64,000 nt of DNA from Candidatus Saccharimonadota bacterium (GTDB lineage Bacteria > Patescibacteriota > Saccharimonadia > Saccharimonadales > Saccharimonadaceae), in the NCBI GenBank assembly GCA_017510925.1, contig JAFWLT010000004.1, forward strand, positions 1 through 64,000, read 5' to 3'. The position numbers and the translations under genes are program-made. The notes below the pieces were generated by a model that did no database searches, had not been told where the DNA came from, and worked only from the letters and a program-made list of their open reading frames with translations. Positions 16,103 through 26,515 of this stretch are shown here, one piece after another (positions within the stretch are counted from its first letter, which is position 1; each line of letters starts with the position of its first letter).

Positions 16103-17035
16103 CTATTTTTTAATAATGGTGCCAGCTTTACCTTTTAAAGCTTCTTTCAAATGATCTATGTCTGTGATGATGCCGGTTCCACCTTTTTCTGCAAACGCCA
16201 TCGCTGCCTGTACTTTTGGTAGCATCGATCCGGCTTTAAATTCTGGCAAATATTTTTCCATTTCTTTTGCAGAGATTTCTCCAATTGCTTCCTCATCTGG
16301 CGTACCAAATTTTACACACGCATTAGAAACGGCTGTTACACTCACAAATATATCAGCCTTTACAAGTTCGGCTAATTTTTCTCCTGCAAAATCTTTATCA
16401 ATCACAGCATCCACACCTTTTAGGCGTCTAAGAATTTTAGTTCTATAAACTGGAATTCCACCACCACCTGCTGCAATTACAATAATTCCATCTTCAATTA
16501 ATTCTGAAATCGTTTTCTTTTCTACAATGTCAATTGGCTTTGGACTTGGCACTACTCTTCTCCAACCACGGCCAGCGTCTTCTTTTACAGTCCAACCTTT
16601 TTCTTTAGCTAATTTCTTAGCTTCACTTTCTGTATAAAATTGCCCGATTGGTTTAGTTGGATTATCAAATGCTGGATCGTCCTTTGATACTACTACTTGC
16701 GAAACCACCGTTGCAACTTTGGCATTTTTACCACGTTTCAAAAAGGCGTTGTTGATCGCCTGTGTTAGCCAATAACCAATTTGCCCTTGGCTCATTGCTA
16801 CGGCAGTTTCAAGTGGCATTGCAGGTGCAGACTCAGTGGATGCACTTTCTTCGTGTATTAATATATTACCAACTTGTGGACCATTACCGTGAGCAAGCAC
16901 TATTTCATAATTTGGGGCTAATTCTGCCACCATCTCACCCACTTCGTTTGCTACTTTTTTCTGCGCCTCAGCAGATACCTCACCTTGTTTTTGTAAAGCA
17001 TTCCCACCAAGTGCAAGCACTATGCGTTTTTTCAC
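16103..17035 (-). CDS. arcC: Carbamate kinase
   Basis: A 310-residue amino acid kinase-family enzyme that makes ATP from carbamoyl phosphate and ADP, releasing CO2 and NH3: the energy-yielding step of the agmatine pathway. Motifs: VLALGGNALQKQG (about 5-17), LAHGNGPQVGN (about 47-57), IVIAAGGGGIPV (about 208-219), VDAVIDKDFAGEKLA (about 231-245) and KVQAAMAFAEKGG near the C-terminus. The GTG start overlaps the TGA of the upstream glucose-6-phosphate isomerase gene (GTGA), with GGAGG four bases before it, so translation is coupled. Length is normal for the family. Confidence 0.97.
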   Translation of the reverse strand: MKKRIVLALGGNALQKQGEVSAEAQKKVANEVGEMVAELAPNYEIVLAHGNGPQVGNILIHEESASTESAPAMPLETAVAMSQGQIGYWLTQAINNAFLKRGKNAKVATVVSQVVVSKDDPAFDNPTKPIGQFYTESEAKKLAKEKGWTVKEDAGRGWRRVVPSPKPIDIVEKKTISELIEDGIIVIAAGGGGIPVYRTKILRRLKGVDAVIDKDFAGEKLAELVKADIFVSVTAVSNACVKFGTPDEEAIGEISAKEMEKYLPEFKAGSMLPKVQAAMAFAEKGGTGIITDIDHLKEALKGKAGTIIKK

Positions 17036-18177
17036 TTTTCCTCCATTAGTTTTTTAAGTTCATTTTTGTAGGCTTCTACGCCTGGTTGGTCAAATGGATT
17101 TACGCCAGCAAGTTTTGCAGAAATTGCACAAGCCATTTCCATAAAATAAATAAGTTCACCGAATCCTCTTTCGTCGTATGTAGGAACATCGAGTTTAAGG
17201 ACGGGAATTTTGCCGGCAGTGTGCGCAGTCTTTACTGCTTCCACAATCTTGGCATTTAATTCATCAGTTGGATAATTAATAATAGTTTCAAATAAATTCC
17301 TTCGCCCGTCTTGCATAAACTGCCCTAGAGAATGCAAATCCGTAGAATAAATCACAGAAGCTGGCAAAATTCCCTGCCGATTTTTACCTTCGCTTTCACC
17401 AAATAATTGTTTAATCCATTCATTAAAATACATTGTTGCAGGCTCAAAACTAGCAAACACTTCTGTGTCGTAACCTTTATTAAGAAGCAAACTTCTCATA
17501 AAAGCATACTTTGCAAATGTCGGGACACCCTCACCATCTGCTTCTTCAGAAACTTTTGCCGCACCAGCAAGTAACGCTTCAATATCAACTCCAGCTACTG
17601 CCATAGGAAGAAGCCCTACTGGGCTAAGTACAGAATATCTACCACCAACATTATCCGGAATTACAAATCTAGTGTAACTATCACGCTTAGCTTCATCGTG
17701 AAGTGTACCTTTATGTGCATCCGTAATTGCATAAATTCTTTTAATTGCACCTACCACACCATAACGCTCAGCCAACTTTTTCTTAAATGCTTCGAATGCT
17801 CTAGCTGGCTCCAAAGTAGTACCAGACTTAGAAATTACGATCACAGAAAAATCTTTATCGGCAACTTCTCTAAGTGCATAGTTTAATTCCCTTTCAGAAA
17901 GTGAATTTCCTGCATAGACAATCTTAATACCATTTCTAGGTCTAAGAGCTTCAATGATTGCTCGGTGACCAAGGTAAGATCCACCGATTCCAATGCACAC
18001 CAAAATCTCAGATTCTTTCTGGATTTTTTCGGCAGTCTCATTGATTTTTTTGACTTCCTCAGCACTAACTTTGAGTGGCAAATCTACAAAACCACCCATC
18101 TCATCATTTTTGATTTCCTCCAAGATCCCACTTAGTTTATTTTCGTCTACTTTAGGACTAAAATTCACTTCTATCAT
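17032..18177 (-). CDS. pgi: Glucose-6-phosphate isomerase (short form)
   Basis: A 381-residue sugar isomerase (SIS fold) interconverting glucose-6-phosphate and fructose-6-phosphate in the cytoplasm. Recognised by ICIGIGGSYLGHRA-like VCIGIGGSYLGHRAIIEAL (about 60-78), VISKSGTTLEPARAF (about 115-129), NVGGRYSVLSPVGLLP (about 178-193), the glutamate segment GKNRQGILPASVIYSTDLHSLGQF (about 264-287) and the late lysine motif NPFDQPGVEAYK. It is shorter than E. coli Pgi (about 549) and nearer the compact bacterial/archaeal type. TGGTATAAT ends 7 nt before the ATG (leaderless). It leads an operon with carbamate kinase, tying glycolysis to carbamoyl-phosphate ATP production. Confidence 0.95.
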   Translation of the reverse strand: MIEVNFSPKVDENKLSGILEEIKNDEMGGFVDLPLKVSAEEVKKINETAEKIQKESEILVCIGIGGSYLGHRAIIEALRPRNGIKIVYAGNSLSERELNYALREVADKDFSVIVISKSGTTLEPARAFEAFKKKLAERYGVVGAIKRIYAITDAHKGTLHDEAKRDSYTRFVIPDNVGGRYSVLSPVGLLPMAVAGVDIEALLAGAAKVSEEADGEGVPTFAKYAFMRSLLLNKGYDTEVFASFEPATMYFNEWIKQLFGESEGKNRQGILPASVIYSTDLHSLGQFMQDGRRNLFETIINYPTDELNAKIVEAVKTAHTAGKIPVLKLDVPTYDERGFGELIYFMEMACAISAKLAGVNPFDQPGVEAYKNELKKLMEEK

Positions 18178-18219
18178 ACCTTATATTATACCATATCGCG
18201 TGCTATAATATATAGTAGT

Positions 18220-18306
18220 GCTCGCTTGGCGGAATTGGTAGACGCGCTAGCTTCAGGTGCTAGTGGTAGTAATACTGTGAGAGTTCAAATCTCTCAGCGA
18301 GCACCA
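18220..18306 (+). tRNA. tRNA-Leu (anticodon CAG)
   Basis: A class II tRNA with long variable arm, acceptor GCTCGCT/AGCGAGC, anticodon stem-loop CTAGC-TTCAGGT-GCTAG and encoded ACCA. The -10 TGCTATAAT is at 18204-18209. The 3' end faces the 3' end of the giant FISUMP gene 17 nt away. Confidence 0.97.
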
Positions 18307-18323
18307 TTTTTTATACCAAAATT

Positions 18324-21300
18324 TTATTTAGCAACACAACGGACGTGGATGCCGTGTTCATATGTAAGCGTGGCAGCATAAGTACCATAGCCTTGGTTAT
18401 TTAGAAAACCATCGGAAGGTTTGTATATCAAAGTTTTACGAGCATTACCACCCTCAGCAGTACTACTCCACCAGCCACCATAGCCATTATAGCTACTAGG
18501 AATAGAACCATTATAATATACACCACCAGAACCAGCCACTGCATTAAATGCAGCAACATACGTAGTAGTATCATTACCAATAGTAGACACTATCGTACTC
18601 GATGGCAATGTCCAACCCACAGGGCAAATATTATATACATCGTTATTAGTGTTAGAGCTACCAGTAATAGTGCCTACTGTAACTGCTGGATAGTTGTAAT
18701 ATGCGCCATAAGTAGAACTACAGGTCATATATGGTTCAGTATATGTAGCTCCATTCGAAAGTGAAGCTGTAGGTGTAGACCAATTGGAGCTCACATTAGA
18801 ATCAGCACTAGTCAAAAGTTTGGAAGAAATATTAGAACCATAAGTAGCGCCAGTACCATCACATCCAATAGCAAGATTTCTAGTCATCCAAAGGTTCCCA
18901 TTGAGTTTAGCTGTAGTATATTCCTGACCATCGCGAGCATCAATAAGGGTTTTAGTATCACCATCACTCATTTTGGCTGCAATCTGTGGATTCATCTGCT
19001 GCATATAAGTGATATCATCAACCGTCCGGTTATCATCCTTGACACACCGTACGGTAAACCCATATATGCGCTGACTCTTATTCAATGGATCTACCGAAGA
19101 AGTGCCAACGTATAAATCATACATATAAGGCGCATTGCCATAAAATGTGGATGACGGGAACCAGCCCCAGCTATTTTGGAAATATATTGTATTTGCTTGA
19201 TAATAACCGGAAAGCGTTGTAGATAATGCTGCTTTAAGGTTAGCTTGGTTAGACCCATATGCTGCATAAAGCCCCTGATATTCTCCACTTGCACCACCAG
19301 ATGGGATTCGCCAGCCAGCCGGACAAATATCTTCAGTGGCATCGGTAAGCCCAGAAGCCGACGAAGAATAACAATACGAGGCAGCCGACGTAGCGCAGAA
19401 ATTATAATACACGCCTACTTTGCCATTGCCAGAACCATAATTAGTCACTGAAGTATTCCTATAAGCAGTATTAATCTTTGGAGTATCAAATGAATCTGCC
19501 CAAGAAGTGCTGACATTAGCTTTGAGCGAGGTCAAATGCGCATCTGTTGCATTGGTAGTAGCAGATGTCAAATTTGTTTGAACATTGGTATCTGTAAGAT
19601 CTAAAGCTAAATTATCCAACATATATATATTGCCATCAGCAAGTTTGGAAACCTTATAATTGTTGCCATCACGACTATCTTTGAGCATAGCCGTATCACC
19701 AGTGTTTGGCATTAAGCTGTCTAGTTCACTTTGCGAGATATTTTGCATTACTGGAACGTCTTCGTAGCTCTTGATACAACGTACAGAGAACCCATCACCA
19801 CGGCCATCAGAGTTAGTCGCAACAGTTGTTGTGCTTCCATTATATTGTATGATATAACGACCCTCCACAGTGGACGCGACGGAAGACCAATAAATCCCAT
19901 AGGTATTATAGTAATTTCCACCGGCATAGTAGCCACCCTTGTATGGGCTAAACGAACCTGCGTTGTTGGCAGCACTCGTTGCTTCTGCATCAGTTGGCAA
20001 CCTCCAACCTTTAGGGCAAACGCTTGCCTCAGCTTTAGTCGTATTTGAGGAGCCTGTAATAGTGCCTGCAGAAGCTGCAACGTAATTATATAACGCGCCA
20101 TAGGAAGCACAGGTTATATAGTCATTGTTGTAAGAATTGTCTCTACCTGCAAGCGTGGTGGTGGAAGTCGTATAATCAGTAGATACGTTGGAATCTGCGC
20201 TGGTAAGAGTTTTAGCAGAATAACCAGAGCCATAGGTGCTACCAACACCGTCACAGCCAATTGCTAGATTTCTGATCATCCAAACGTTGCCATCACTGAG
20301 TTTTCTTACAGTATACACCTGCCCGTCGCGCTCATCTTCTAGACTCCTGATTGCGTTTGTAGCCATCGTAGCAGCATCTTGGCTAGAGAATTTTTGCATA
20401 GTCTGGCGCATTACGCAGCGAGTGTTATAACCTGCTGCACGATAGCCACCACTATTTACAGTAAAGGTATCTCTATACCAACCAATTGGGCGATAAATAG
20501 TATCACCTGTGCTAGAAGCCCAATAACCTGCGCTAGATTCTGGCACCTTTAGAACGTGATCATTAATGTGGCCACCCCATACTGGTTCAAATACTGACAC
20601 AGTTGAACCGGCATATGAGATCAAATTGCTATATTGAGTGCTGGTTGGGAGTTTCCACCCTTTAGGACAGATACTTTCTGTGGCTTCAGCATTGCCAGAA
20701 GCACCTGCGATAGTACCAGCTGTAACAGCAGCAAAATTATACCAAGCATTAGGTCTACCACTATTATAGCTATCGCTGGCCTTATAATATATACAAGTGT
20801 TCGTATAACCAGCGCCACTAGTACTACTATTATTACCATCGCATTCACCACTAGCAGACATTAGATCTTTATATGTCATCGTACGAGTGGTAGTAACATC
20901 AGAATCATTTGGATTTAAAGTAGTGCCCTGGAAAACCAGATTTTGGGTCATCCAACATTCGCCATTTATCCACCTTACTGTGTATTCATTGCCATCACGA
21001 GAATCTCTGAGCGTATAATTCCCTGACGCTGCACGCGTTCTACACATTTCTGGAGTAAAGGATTGCATAGTGTCTCCCATCTCCCAGATAGCATATAGTT
21101 CTGCAGTAGCAGTACCAGTAGATGGAATGGAAGTAAAGGTAAAGGTATCACCAGACTGGTAAGTAGTGCCAGTACAAGTAGATGGATTGGTAGTATGGTC
21201 TATAGTACCATAGCACCAGCCTTTAAATATAGCACCAGATCTAGTTGGGTTAGTTGCTGAGATAATGAATTCTGATGCAGTAATGTTAGACTGTGCGTCT

Positions 21301-22019
21301 TGTTCTAGTACAGTAGCAGTACCATCATAGTTGTCTATATAGTCTATTTGGTATGAAATAGGATTACCAACAGCAGTAAGTACAAAGGTATTAGTATAAG
21401 TACCAGTTTGTTTCTCGTAGTCTACTCTAGCACCAAGGGCAAGAGTGAAGTTGTCTGATGTGCCAGTGGTATTTGGTGCGTTGGTAGAATAGATGGTTTT
21501 AGCAGTAGATGTAGTAGGAGCTGCCATAAAGTCTGTAGTAGTAGTGTTATTGACGTTTAGTCTATAACCCCATTTGTTAGCATAGGTGGAAGCACTACCT
21601 GTTCTGAAGTCAGATTCTGTAGTGTTGGATGTAATAGTATCTAGAGTATCTCCTGTGATGTTGTTTACTAGTTGGCCTGATGTGTCTGATCCTAGTAGTG
21701 TTACACTATAGCCTGTGAGGTTGTCTGTGGTAACTGAGAATTCTGCTTGGTCTGCTGCAGCTGAGATAGCAAAGGTACCATCCTTTGAGGTTGGTGTGAT
21801 ATCTACTGAAGCTGTGTCTTTTGATGAGATGATGGAGAGTGAAGTAGTGGCAGGAACGGTTGTAGCTTCGGCGTCCTCTCTATGTTTAGCAATAGGAAAT
21901 ACAGCAAGAAGAGTAAGAATAGCAAGGAGTGAAAAAGCTCCCGTACTTACAATACGAAATCTCCTAGAGCGAGATATTACACGCTCTGTACCACTGTTTG
22001 TTTTCCCGTTAAAAAACAT
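18324..22019 (-). CDS. Giant secreted protein with InlB-type repeat and four FISUMP domains
   Basis: A 1231-residue surface or secreted protein. A long signal/anchor region (hydrophobic core about 28-45) is followed by an N-terminal beta domain to about 221. Then comes an InlB/Listeria-Bacteroides-type repeat with FKGWCYG and LYAIWE (about 225-320). Four FISUMP domains (Fibrobacter succinogenes major paralogous type) follow, each with R-D-G-x-x-Y-x-V, NLWMTRNL-like, ICP-x-GW-x-LP, Y/W-W-S-S and a final VRCV motif. Their last halves differ strongly in Tyr, Ser, Asn and Gly content, as expected of a ligand-binding face. No C-terminal anchor. The first 663 bp are nearly identical to those of the paralogue at 56360-59653. 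A -10 TATAAT and -35 TTGCGC precede it; no strong ribosome-binding site. Confidence 0.85.
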   Translation of the reverse strand: MFFNGKTNSGTERVISRSRRFRIVSTGAFSLLAILTLLAVFPIAKHREDAEATTVPATTSLSIISSKDTASVDITPTSKDGTFAISAAADQAEFSVTTDNLTGYSVTLLGSDTSGQLVNNITGDTLDTITSNTTESDFRTGSASTYANKWGYRLNVNNTTTTDFMAAPTTSTAKTIYSTNAPNTTGTSDNFTLALGARVDYEKQTGTYTNTFVLTAVGNPISYQIDYIDNYDGTATVLEQDAQSNITASEFIISATNPTRSGAIFKGWCYGTIDHTTNPSTCTGTTYQSGDTFTFTSIPSTGTATAELYAIWEMGDTMQSFTPEMCRTRAASGNYTLRDSRDGNEYTVRWINGECWMTQNLVFQGTTLNPNDSDVTTTRTMTYKDLMSASGECDGNNSSTSGAGYTNTCIYYKASDSYNSGRPNAWYNFAAVTAGTIAGASGNAEATESICPKGWKLPTSTQYSNLISYAGSTVSVFEPVWGGHINDHVLKVPESSAGYWASSTGDTIYRPIGWYRDTFTVNSGGYRAAGYNTRCVMRQTMQKFSSQDAATMATNAIRSLEDERDGQVYTVRKLSDGNVWMIRNLAIGCDGVGSTYGSGYSAKTLTSADSNVSTDYTTSTTTLAGRDNSYNNDYITCASYGALYNYVAASAGTITGSSNTTKAEASVCPKGWRLPTDAEATSAANNAGSFSPYKGGYYAGGNYYNTYGIYWSSVASTVEGRYIIQYNGSTTTVATNSDGRGDGFSVRCIKSYEDVPVMQNISQSELDSLMPNTGDTAMLKDSRDGNNYKVSKLADGNIYMLDNLALDLTDTNVQTNLTSATTNATDAHLTSLKANVSTSWADSFDTPKINTAYRNTSVTNYGSGNGKVGVYYNFCATSAASYCYSSSASGLTDATEDICPAGWRIPSGGASGEYQGLYAAYGSNQANLKAALSTTLSGYYQANTIYFQNSWGWFPSSTFYGNAPYMYDLYVGTSSVDPLNKSQRIYGFTVRCVKDDNRTVDDITYMQQMNPQIAAKMSDGDTKTLIDARDGQEYTTAKLNGNLWMTRNLAIGCDGTGATYGSNISSKLLTSADSNVSSNWSTPTASLSNGATYTEPYMTCSSTYGAYYNYPAVTVGTITGSSNTNNDVYNICPVGWTLPSSTIVSTIGNDTTTYVAAFNAVAGSGGVYYNGSIPSSYNGYGGWWSSTAEGGNARKTLIYKPSDGFLNNQGYGTYAATLTYEHGIHVRCVAK
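21357..22019 (-). repeat. 5' module shared with the second FISUMP gene (copy 1)
   Basis: The first 221 codons are the same length as, and almost identical to, those at 58991-59653: two amino-acid differences (Asn/Thr in TITSxTTESDF and Ser/Asn in TTxTAKTI) and a modest number of silent changes. Homology drops sharply just downstream. This suggests recent duplication or gene conversion of the secretion module. Confidence 0.9.
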
Positions 22020-22080
22020 TTTTGTATGACCTGTATACTATATATTATATAGTGGTTTTTGTTTTAGCGCAAGCGTTTTT

Positions 22081-24405
22081 TTAGATTTTGTCAAGTTCGG
22101 CAAATACAGCCTTTTGATCGGCTTTTATTAGCTTCAGCTTTGCCGTAATTTCATTTTCGCCCATTTCTATCGCCCGTGAAAGAGCTGGTTCACCTGCCAT
22201 TGGCTCAAAGAATTTTTTGTACTTTTCAAAATCTTCATCAGTTCTGATCGCGCCAGCCGTGTAACGTGGATAATTATCCAGCGATTTATCACCAGACATT
22301 TTCTTTACATAGTCCCAATGTCCTTCTAACCAACCAAACACCTCTTCCTTTACCACCGGATTTCTAAATAGATAAATAAACAAATAGAACTGATCCTGTG
22401 GCTTTACCACTTCTGGCTGCTCCAAAAGCCCCATTACTTTCTTTAAGCCGTCCTTGTCCTTCATTAGAGTCATCGCCACCAAAAGATCGTCTTTGATTTC
22501 TGGATCTGCCACGGTTTTATAAGCCATAATATATTCATCTACAAATTCTGGTTCCAAAAATAATTTTGCATCCAAAATATCCGAACGAATTTCAGAATCT
22601 AGTGCACTCAAATTTTTGTCATACATATTTGCCAGCACCTGCAAATTTTCTTTGGTTTCTGCATAAAAATCTAGGGCCAAAAGTATCGAACGAATCCTTA
22701 AAGTATTTTCATCGTCACCATCACGCGTAGCAAGTCCAAACTTAGAAAGCCCAGGCGCTACTAATTCTCCCACAAATTTAGCAAACTTTTTTTGCTCCTC
22801 AGACCCATAGGTAAAGAAGCTCTTAAGCCCAGACACGATGGTAAGAATAATACTCCACACTGCCGCCGATTCTTCATTCCTAAATTTCCATACCAACGGA
22901 ATTAAAGAAGCAGAAGATGCTAAATCAGTTTTAGAAAGTAAATCACGATCTATGAGAAGCCTTAGTTTTTCTTCCAAATCAAGTTCATCAAACTTTGCTA
23001 ATTTTTCTTCGAACTCTGCATCCGTGAGATTTAGAATATAATGTCCACTCATATCATCCGTAATTTTAGCGAGTGGCCAATTAGCATCTTCCATTTCACC
23101 ATCTAGAAGAAATCTTTTTTGTACCCCATCAGAAATCACCGGATACCCAGGATGATCAATAAATGCGTGCATCATTTTCTTTACATCAAAATCTGCATAT
23201 TCATTTAAAGCATCCCACAAATTATCGCCAATCGTATTCTGATATTGATATTTTTCAAAGTAGTCTTTAATACCTTTACAAAAATTCTCCCAACCCATTA
23301 ATCTTATTACCATCAGCATCAGTCTAGCGCCCTTTGCATACACAATCGCTGGATCAAACAAAGTTGCAATTTCTTCTGGGTCTTCTACATCCTGATGTAC
23401 GGATTGTACGCCATCGATGCAGTCACGTCTAAGTGCAGCCAGCACATCACCCGTAAAGAAGCTCTCCCAAATTTTATATTCTGGGTGAGCAAAATCCACT
23501 GCATAATATTCCATTACACTCGCAAACGATTCATTAAGCCACAAATCATCCCACCATTCCATTGTTACAAGATCTCCAAACCATTGATGCGAAAGTTCGT
23601 GTGCTACAGTAAGTGCCACACCTTTACGAGTTCCAAGTGTAGCATCTTTGCCTGCAAGCAGCATAGACTCACGATAAGTAACGAGCCCCCAGTTTTCCAT
23701 TGCGCCAGCTTCAAAATCTGGAAGCGCTACCTGGATTAGTTTCTTTAGTGGATATGAAACACCAAAATTATCATCATAAAATTCTAGCGACTTTGCTGCA
23801 ATTTTATTTGCAAAATCTACAGCATCTACATCCTGATTAAGAGCACAGTAAGTTGTAATTTCTACACCGTGTTCATTTTTAATAGTCTTGCCGTGAAATT
23901 TACCAATTACCCACGCCAGAAGGTAAGTACTCATCCGAGGCGACGGCGTGTTAATCAAAATCAAATCATCAGGGTCAGGTGTTGTAATTTTTACATCAAA
24001 TTCAGCTTTGGCTGCTGGCTCATCAATACACGGAAATGCCTCTCTAGCATAATGACTCTCAAACTGTGTCGCCACAATAGTTTCAGTAGTATCTTTGTAT
24101 TTATAATACGAGAGATACGCCCCTTGCATATTTTCATTGAGATAACCCGTATATTTAATTTTTATTTCTGCCCTTCCCGGTTTCAGACCAGAAATGCTAA
24201 GCACCTCGCCATCGTTTTCAAATTTCATTTCTGTATCATCAACAAATACATTCAAAATTTTAAACTTTACAGCGTGAAATTTGATCGTATCAGAAACAAC
24301 TTCACCAGAAACTTTTACAGTACCACCAATGGTTTTAGCGTGCTTGTCTATATCAAGCTCTAGCACATATCTTTCCGGCACAAAATATTTTAAAAATCTC
24401 TCCAC
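22081..24405 (-). CDS. M1-family zinc aminopeptidase (aminopeptidase N-like)
   Basis: A 774-residue metallopeptidase removing N-terminal residues from peptides, probably cytoplasmic since no signal peptide is seen. The exopeptidase motif GAMENWGLV (about 234-242), the zinc site HELSHQWFGD (about 269-278) with the third ligand in LWLNESFAS (about 289-297), and the catalytic-tyrosine region AIVYAKGARL are all intact. A long helical C-terminal region follows. I chose the GTG at 24405: AAGGAGG ends 8 nt before it, whereas the GTG nine bases upstream lies inside that ribosome-binding site. It starts 22 nt after ftsH on the same strand, so the two probably form a proteolysis operon supplying amino acids. 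Confidence 0.93.
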   Translation of the reverse strand: MERFLKYFVPERYVLELDIDKHAKTIGGTVKVSGEVVSDTIKFHAVKFKILNVFVDDTEMKFENDGEVLSISGLKPGRAEIKIKYTGYLNENMQGAYLSYYKYKDTTETIVATQFESHYAREAFPCIDEPAAKAEFDVKITTPDPDDLILINTPSPRMSTYLLAWVIGKFHGKTIKNEHGVEITTYCALNQDVDAVDFANKIAAKSLEFYDDNFGVSYPLKKLIQVALPDFEAGAMENWGLVTYRESMLLAGKDATLGTRKGVALTVAHELSHQWFGDLVTMEWWDDLWLNESFASVMEYYAVDFAHPEYKIWESFFTGDVLAALRRDCIDGVQSVHQDVEDPEEIATLFDPAIVYAKGARLMLMVIRLMGWENFCKGIKDYFEKYQYQNTIGDNLWDALNEYADFDVKKMMHAFIDHPGYPVISDGVQKRFLLDGEMEDANWPLAKITDDMSGHYILNLTDAEFEEKLAKFDELDLEEKLRLLIDRDLLSKTDLASSASLIPLVWKFRNEESAAVWSIILTIVSGLKSFFTYGSEEQKKFAKFVGELVAPGLSKFGLATRDGDDENTLRIRSILLALDFYAETKENLQVLANMYDKNLSALDSEIRSDILDAKLFLEPEFVDEYIMAYKTVADPEIKDDLLVAMTLMKDKDGLKKVMGLLEQPEVVKPQDQFYLFIYLFRNPVVKEEVFGWLEGHWDYVKKMSGDKSLDNYPRYTAGAIRTDEDFEKYKKFFEPMAGEPALSRAIEMGENEITAKLKLIKADQKAVFAELDKI

Positions 24406-24427
24406 TTTTGACACCTCCTTTTATTTT

Positions 24428-26359
24428 TTATTTATAAAGTTTTGCGTTTACTGGTAATTTTGCATCTTTCAAAATTGGCTTAAGCTCTGCTTCTTCCAAA
24501 GTCTCGTGTTTTAATAGTTCTTCTGCAAGAGCATCCAAAACTTTTTTGTTAGCCTTAAGCACAGCCTCAGCACGAGTAGCAGCTTCATCAGAAAGTTTCT
24601 TAATTTCTGCATCAATTAATTCTGCAGTCTTTTCTGAATATGGCTTGCCGGTAGTGATAGTATAATAACCAGCATCTTCGCCTGGAAATACCAAGTTACG
24701 AGTAGAAGAACCCATACCCTCTTCTACGATCATTGACTTAGCAAGTTCTGCCACATTTTTGAGATCAGAGGATGCGCCAGTAGTAATCGCATCAGTACCA
24801 AAGATTAATTTTTCGGCAATTCTACCACCCATCGCACGAGCCAAAATGTCTTTTAGTTCATAGATATTTTTGTAGCTTCTATCTTCTGGTGGAAGGAACC
24901 AAGTTACCCCACCGGTTTGGCCACGTGGAATAATTGTAACTTTGTGTACCGGATCAGAATCTGGAAGTACGTGCCCCACAATTGCGTGCCCAGCCTCGTG
25001 ATAAGCTGTGATTTTGCGTTCCTTTTCGTTCATCACTTTGGACTTTCTTTCTGGCCCAATTGCTACACGTTCAAATGCTTCTACTACATCTGCATTGGAA
25101 ATTGCTTTGTGACCTTCGCGTGCAGCTGTAATTGCAGCTTCGTTTGCGATGTTAGCAAGGTCAGCACCAGAAGATCCAGCAGTCTTTTTGGCGAGAGCCT
25201 CAAGATCTACATCTGCTTCTACTGGTTTACCTTTGAAGTGAACTTTTAGAATTTCCAAACGGTCTTTTCTTTCAGGAAGCGTTACATTTACGTGGCGATC
25301 AAAACGCCCAGGACGAAGGAGAGCTTTATCAAGCATATCTACCCGGTTTGTAGCAGCCATTACGATTACACCAGAATCATTATCAAACCCATCCATTTCT
25401 ACCAAGATTTGGTTTAGGGTTTGTTCGTCTTCACGGCCAGCTCCACCACGTGCATCACGTTTGTGAGCTACGGCATCGATCTCATCAATAAAGATAATGG
25501 ATGGAGCATTTTTCTTAGCTTTGGAGAATAAATCACGAACTCTAGATGCGCCCACGCCTACAAACATTTCTGCAAATTCCGAACCAGAAATTGAGAAGAA
25601 TGGCACATCAGCTTCACCAGCTACTGCTCTAGCCATCAAAGTTTTACCAGTACCAGGATCACCTGCAAGGAGTACCCCACGTGGAATCTTCGCACCTAGT
25701 TTTTCATACTTCTTTGGACTCTTAAGAAAATCTACAATCTCAGTAAGATCTTGTTTGGCAGATTCATTCCCTGCCACATCCTTAAAGGTAACTTTCTTTT
25801 TGTCTGGACCATACATTCTGGCTTTAGACTTACCAAAACTAAGTGATTGAGAATTTGCAGCTGTGGCTTGGCGCATCATCCAGGAGAAGAAAACTACAAT
25901 AGCAACAATTGGAAGAACTGTTAATGCTACATCTAGCACGATTCCCCAAGTATTTACGTCTTCCTTGTATTCAACTTTTGGATAAGTTTCGTTACATTTC
26001 TTTAGTTCATCACCTTCTAATTTTTCACAGTGATTAATAAGGCCTTGCTCATACAAAGTGCCAGAGCCATCTTTTCTAGAAGTCTCGGTTGGCTGATCTT
26101 TACCTTTAAGGGTAATATCGATAGTGTTCCCCGTTACAGTAATTTTAGAAATATCACCATTTGGATCATTTGCCCGAGCAATTACCTCAGACATTGGCAC
26201 CTCTACTTTTACTGGTGTCTTGTTGGTCCAGTTTACGATCAACATCGCAAATAGACATATAATAATTAAGCTAAACAGTCCACTTCTAATCATATTGGAC
26301 TTATTTGGAACATTTTTCGGCGTTCCACTCACAGAATTCTTTGGATTTTGATCTGCCAC
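24428..26359 (-). CDS. ftsH: ATP-dependent zinc metalloprotease FtsH
   Basis: A 643-residue membrane AAA+ protease degrading misfolded membrane and short-lived cytosolic proteins. Order: cytoplasmic tail, TM1 (about 24-43), extracytoplasmic domain with two cysteines (about 45-135), TM2 (about 138-160), Walker A GDPGTGKT (about 233-240), Walker B IIFIDEID (about 288-295), the second region of homology [20 protein letters not shown], and the zinc motif HEAGH (about 454) with the later Asp ligand. The start is GTG at 26359 with AAGGAG 6 nt upstream; the -10 is TAAAAT (26392-26397). The M1 aminopeptidase gene follows closely. Confidence 0.97.
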   Translation of the reverse strand: MADQNPKNSVSGTPKNVPNKSNMIRSGLFSLIIICLFAMLIVNWTNKTPVKVEVPMSEVIARANDPNGDISKITVTGNTIDITLKGKDQPTETSRKDGSGTLYEQGLINHCEKLEGDELKKCNETYPKVEYKEDVNTWGIVLDVALTVLPIVAIVVFFSWMMRQATAANSQSLSFGKSKARMYGPDKKKVTFKDVAGNESAKQDLTEIVDFLKSPKKYEKLGAKIPRGVLLAGDPGTGKTLMARAVAGEADVPFFSISGSEFAEMFVGVGASRVRDLFSKAKKNAPSIIFIDEIDAVAHKRDARGGAGREDEQTLNQILVEMDGFDNDSGVIVMAATNRVDMLDKALLRPGRFDRHVNVTLPERKDRLEILKVHFKGKPVEADVDLEALAKKTAGSSGADLANIANEAAITAAREGHKAISNADVVEAFERVAIGPERKSKVMNEKERKITAYHEAGHAIVGHVLPDSDPVHKVTIIPRGQTGGVTWFLPPEDRSYKNIYELKDILARAMGGRIAEKLIFGTDAITTGASSDLKNVAELAKSMIVEEGMGSSTRNLVFPGEDAGYYTITTGKPYSEKTAELIDAEIKKLSDEAATRAEAVLKANKKVLDALAEELLKHETLEEAELKPILKDAKLPVNAKLYK

Positions 26360-26398
26360 AATATTCTCCTTTTATATATCTATTTTACCACAAAAAAA

Positions 26399-26474
26399 TG
26401 GTCTGGGTGAACGGACTTGAACCGTCGACCTCAGCGTCCCGAACGCTGCGCGCTACCAACTGCGCCACACCCAG
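26399..26474 (-). tRNA. tRNA-Pro (anticodon CGG)
   Basis: Acceptor CTGGGTG/CACCCAG, anticodon stem-loop CAGCG-TTCGGGA-CGCTG, encoded ACCA. It has its own -10 TATAAT at 26483-26488, 8 nt upstream, and follows a terminator. Confidence 0.96.
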
Positions 26475-26492
26475 ATAAACAAATTATAACAT

Positions 26493-26512
26493 AAAAAAAT
26501 GGTCTAAGACCA
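26493..26512 (-). terminator. Intrinsic terminator between the two proline tRNAs
   Basis: On the minus strand TGGTC-TTA-GACCA is followed by seven T. It ends the upstream tRNA-Pro(TGG) transcript before the next tRNA promoter. Confidence 0.85.
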
Positions 26513-26515
26513 AAG

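Noticed and set aside
18324-22019. Several long antisense open frames within the FISUMP genes (for example 19731-20048 and 57020-57415)
   Set aside because: Their translations show no domain or signal features and only mirror the repetitive, low-stop composition of the sense gene.
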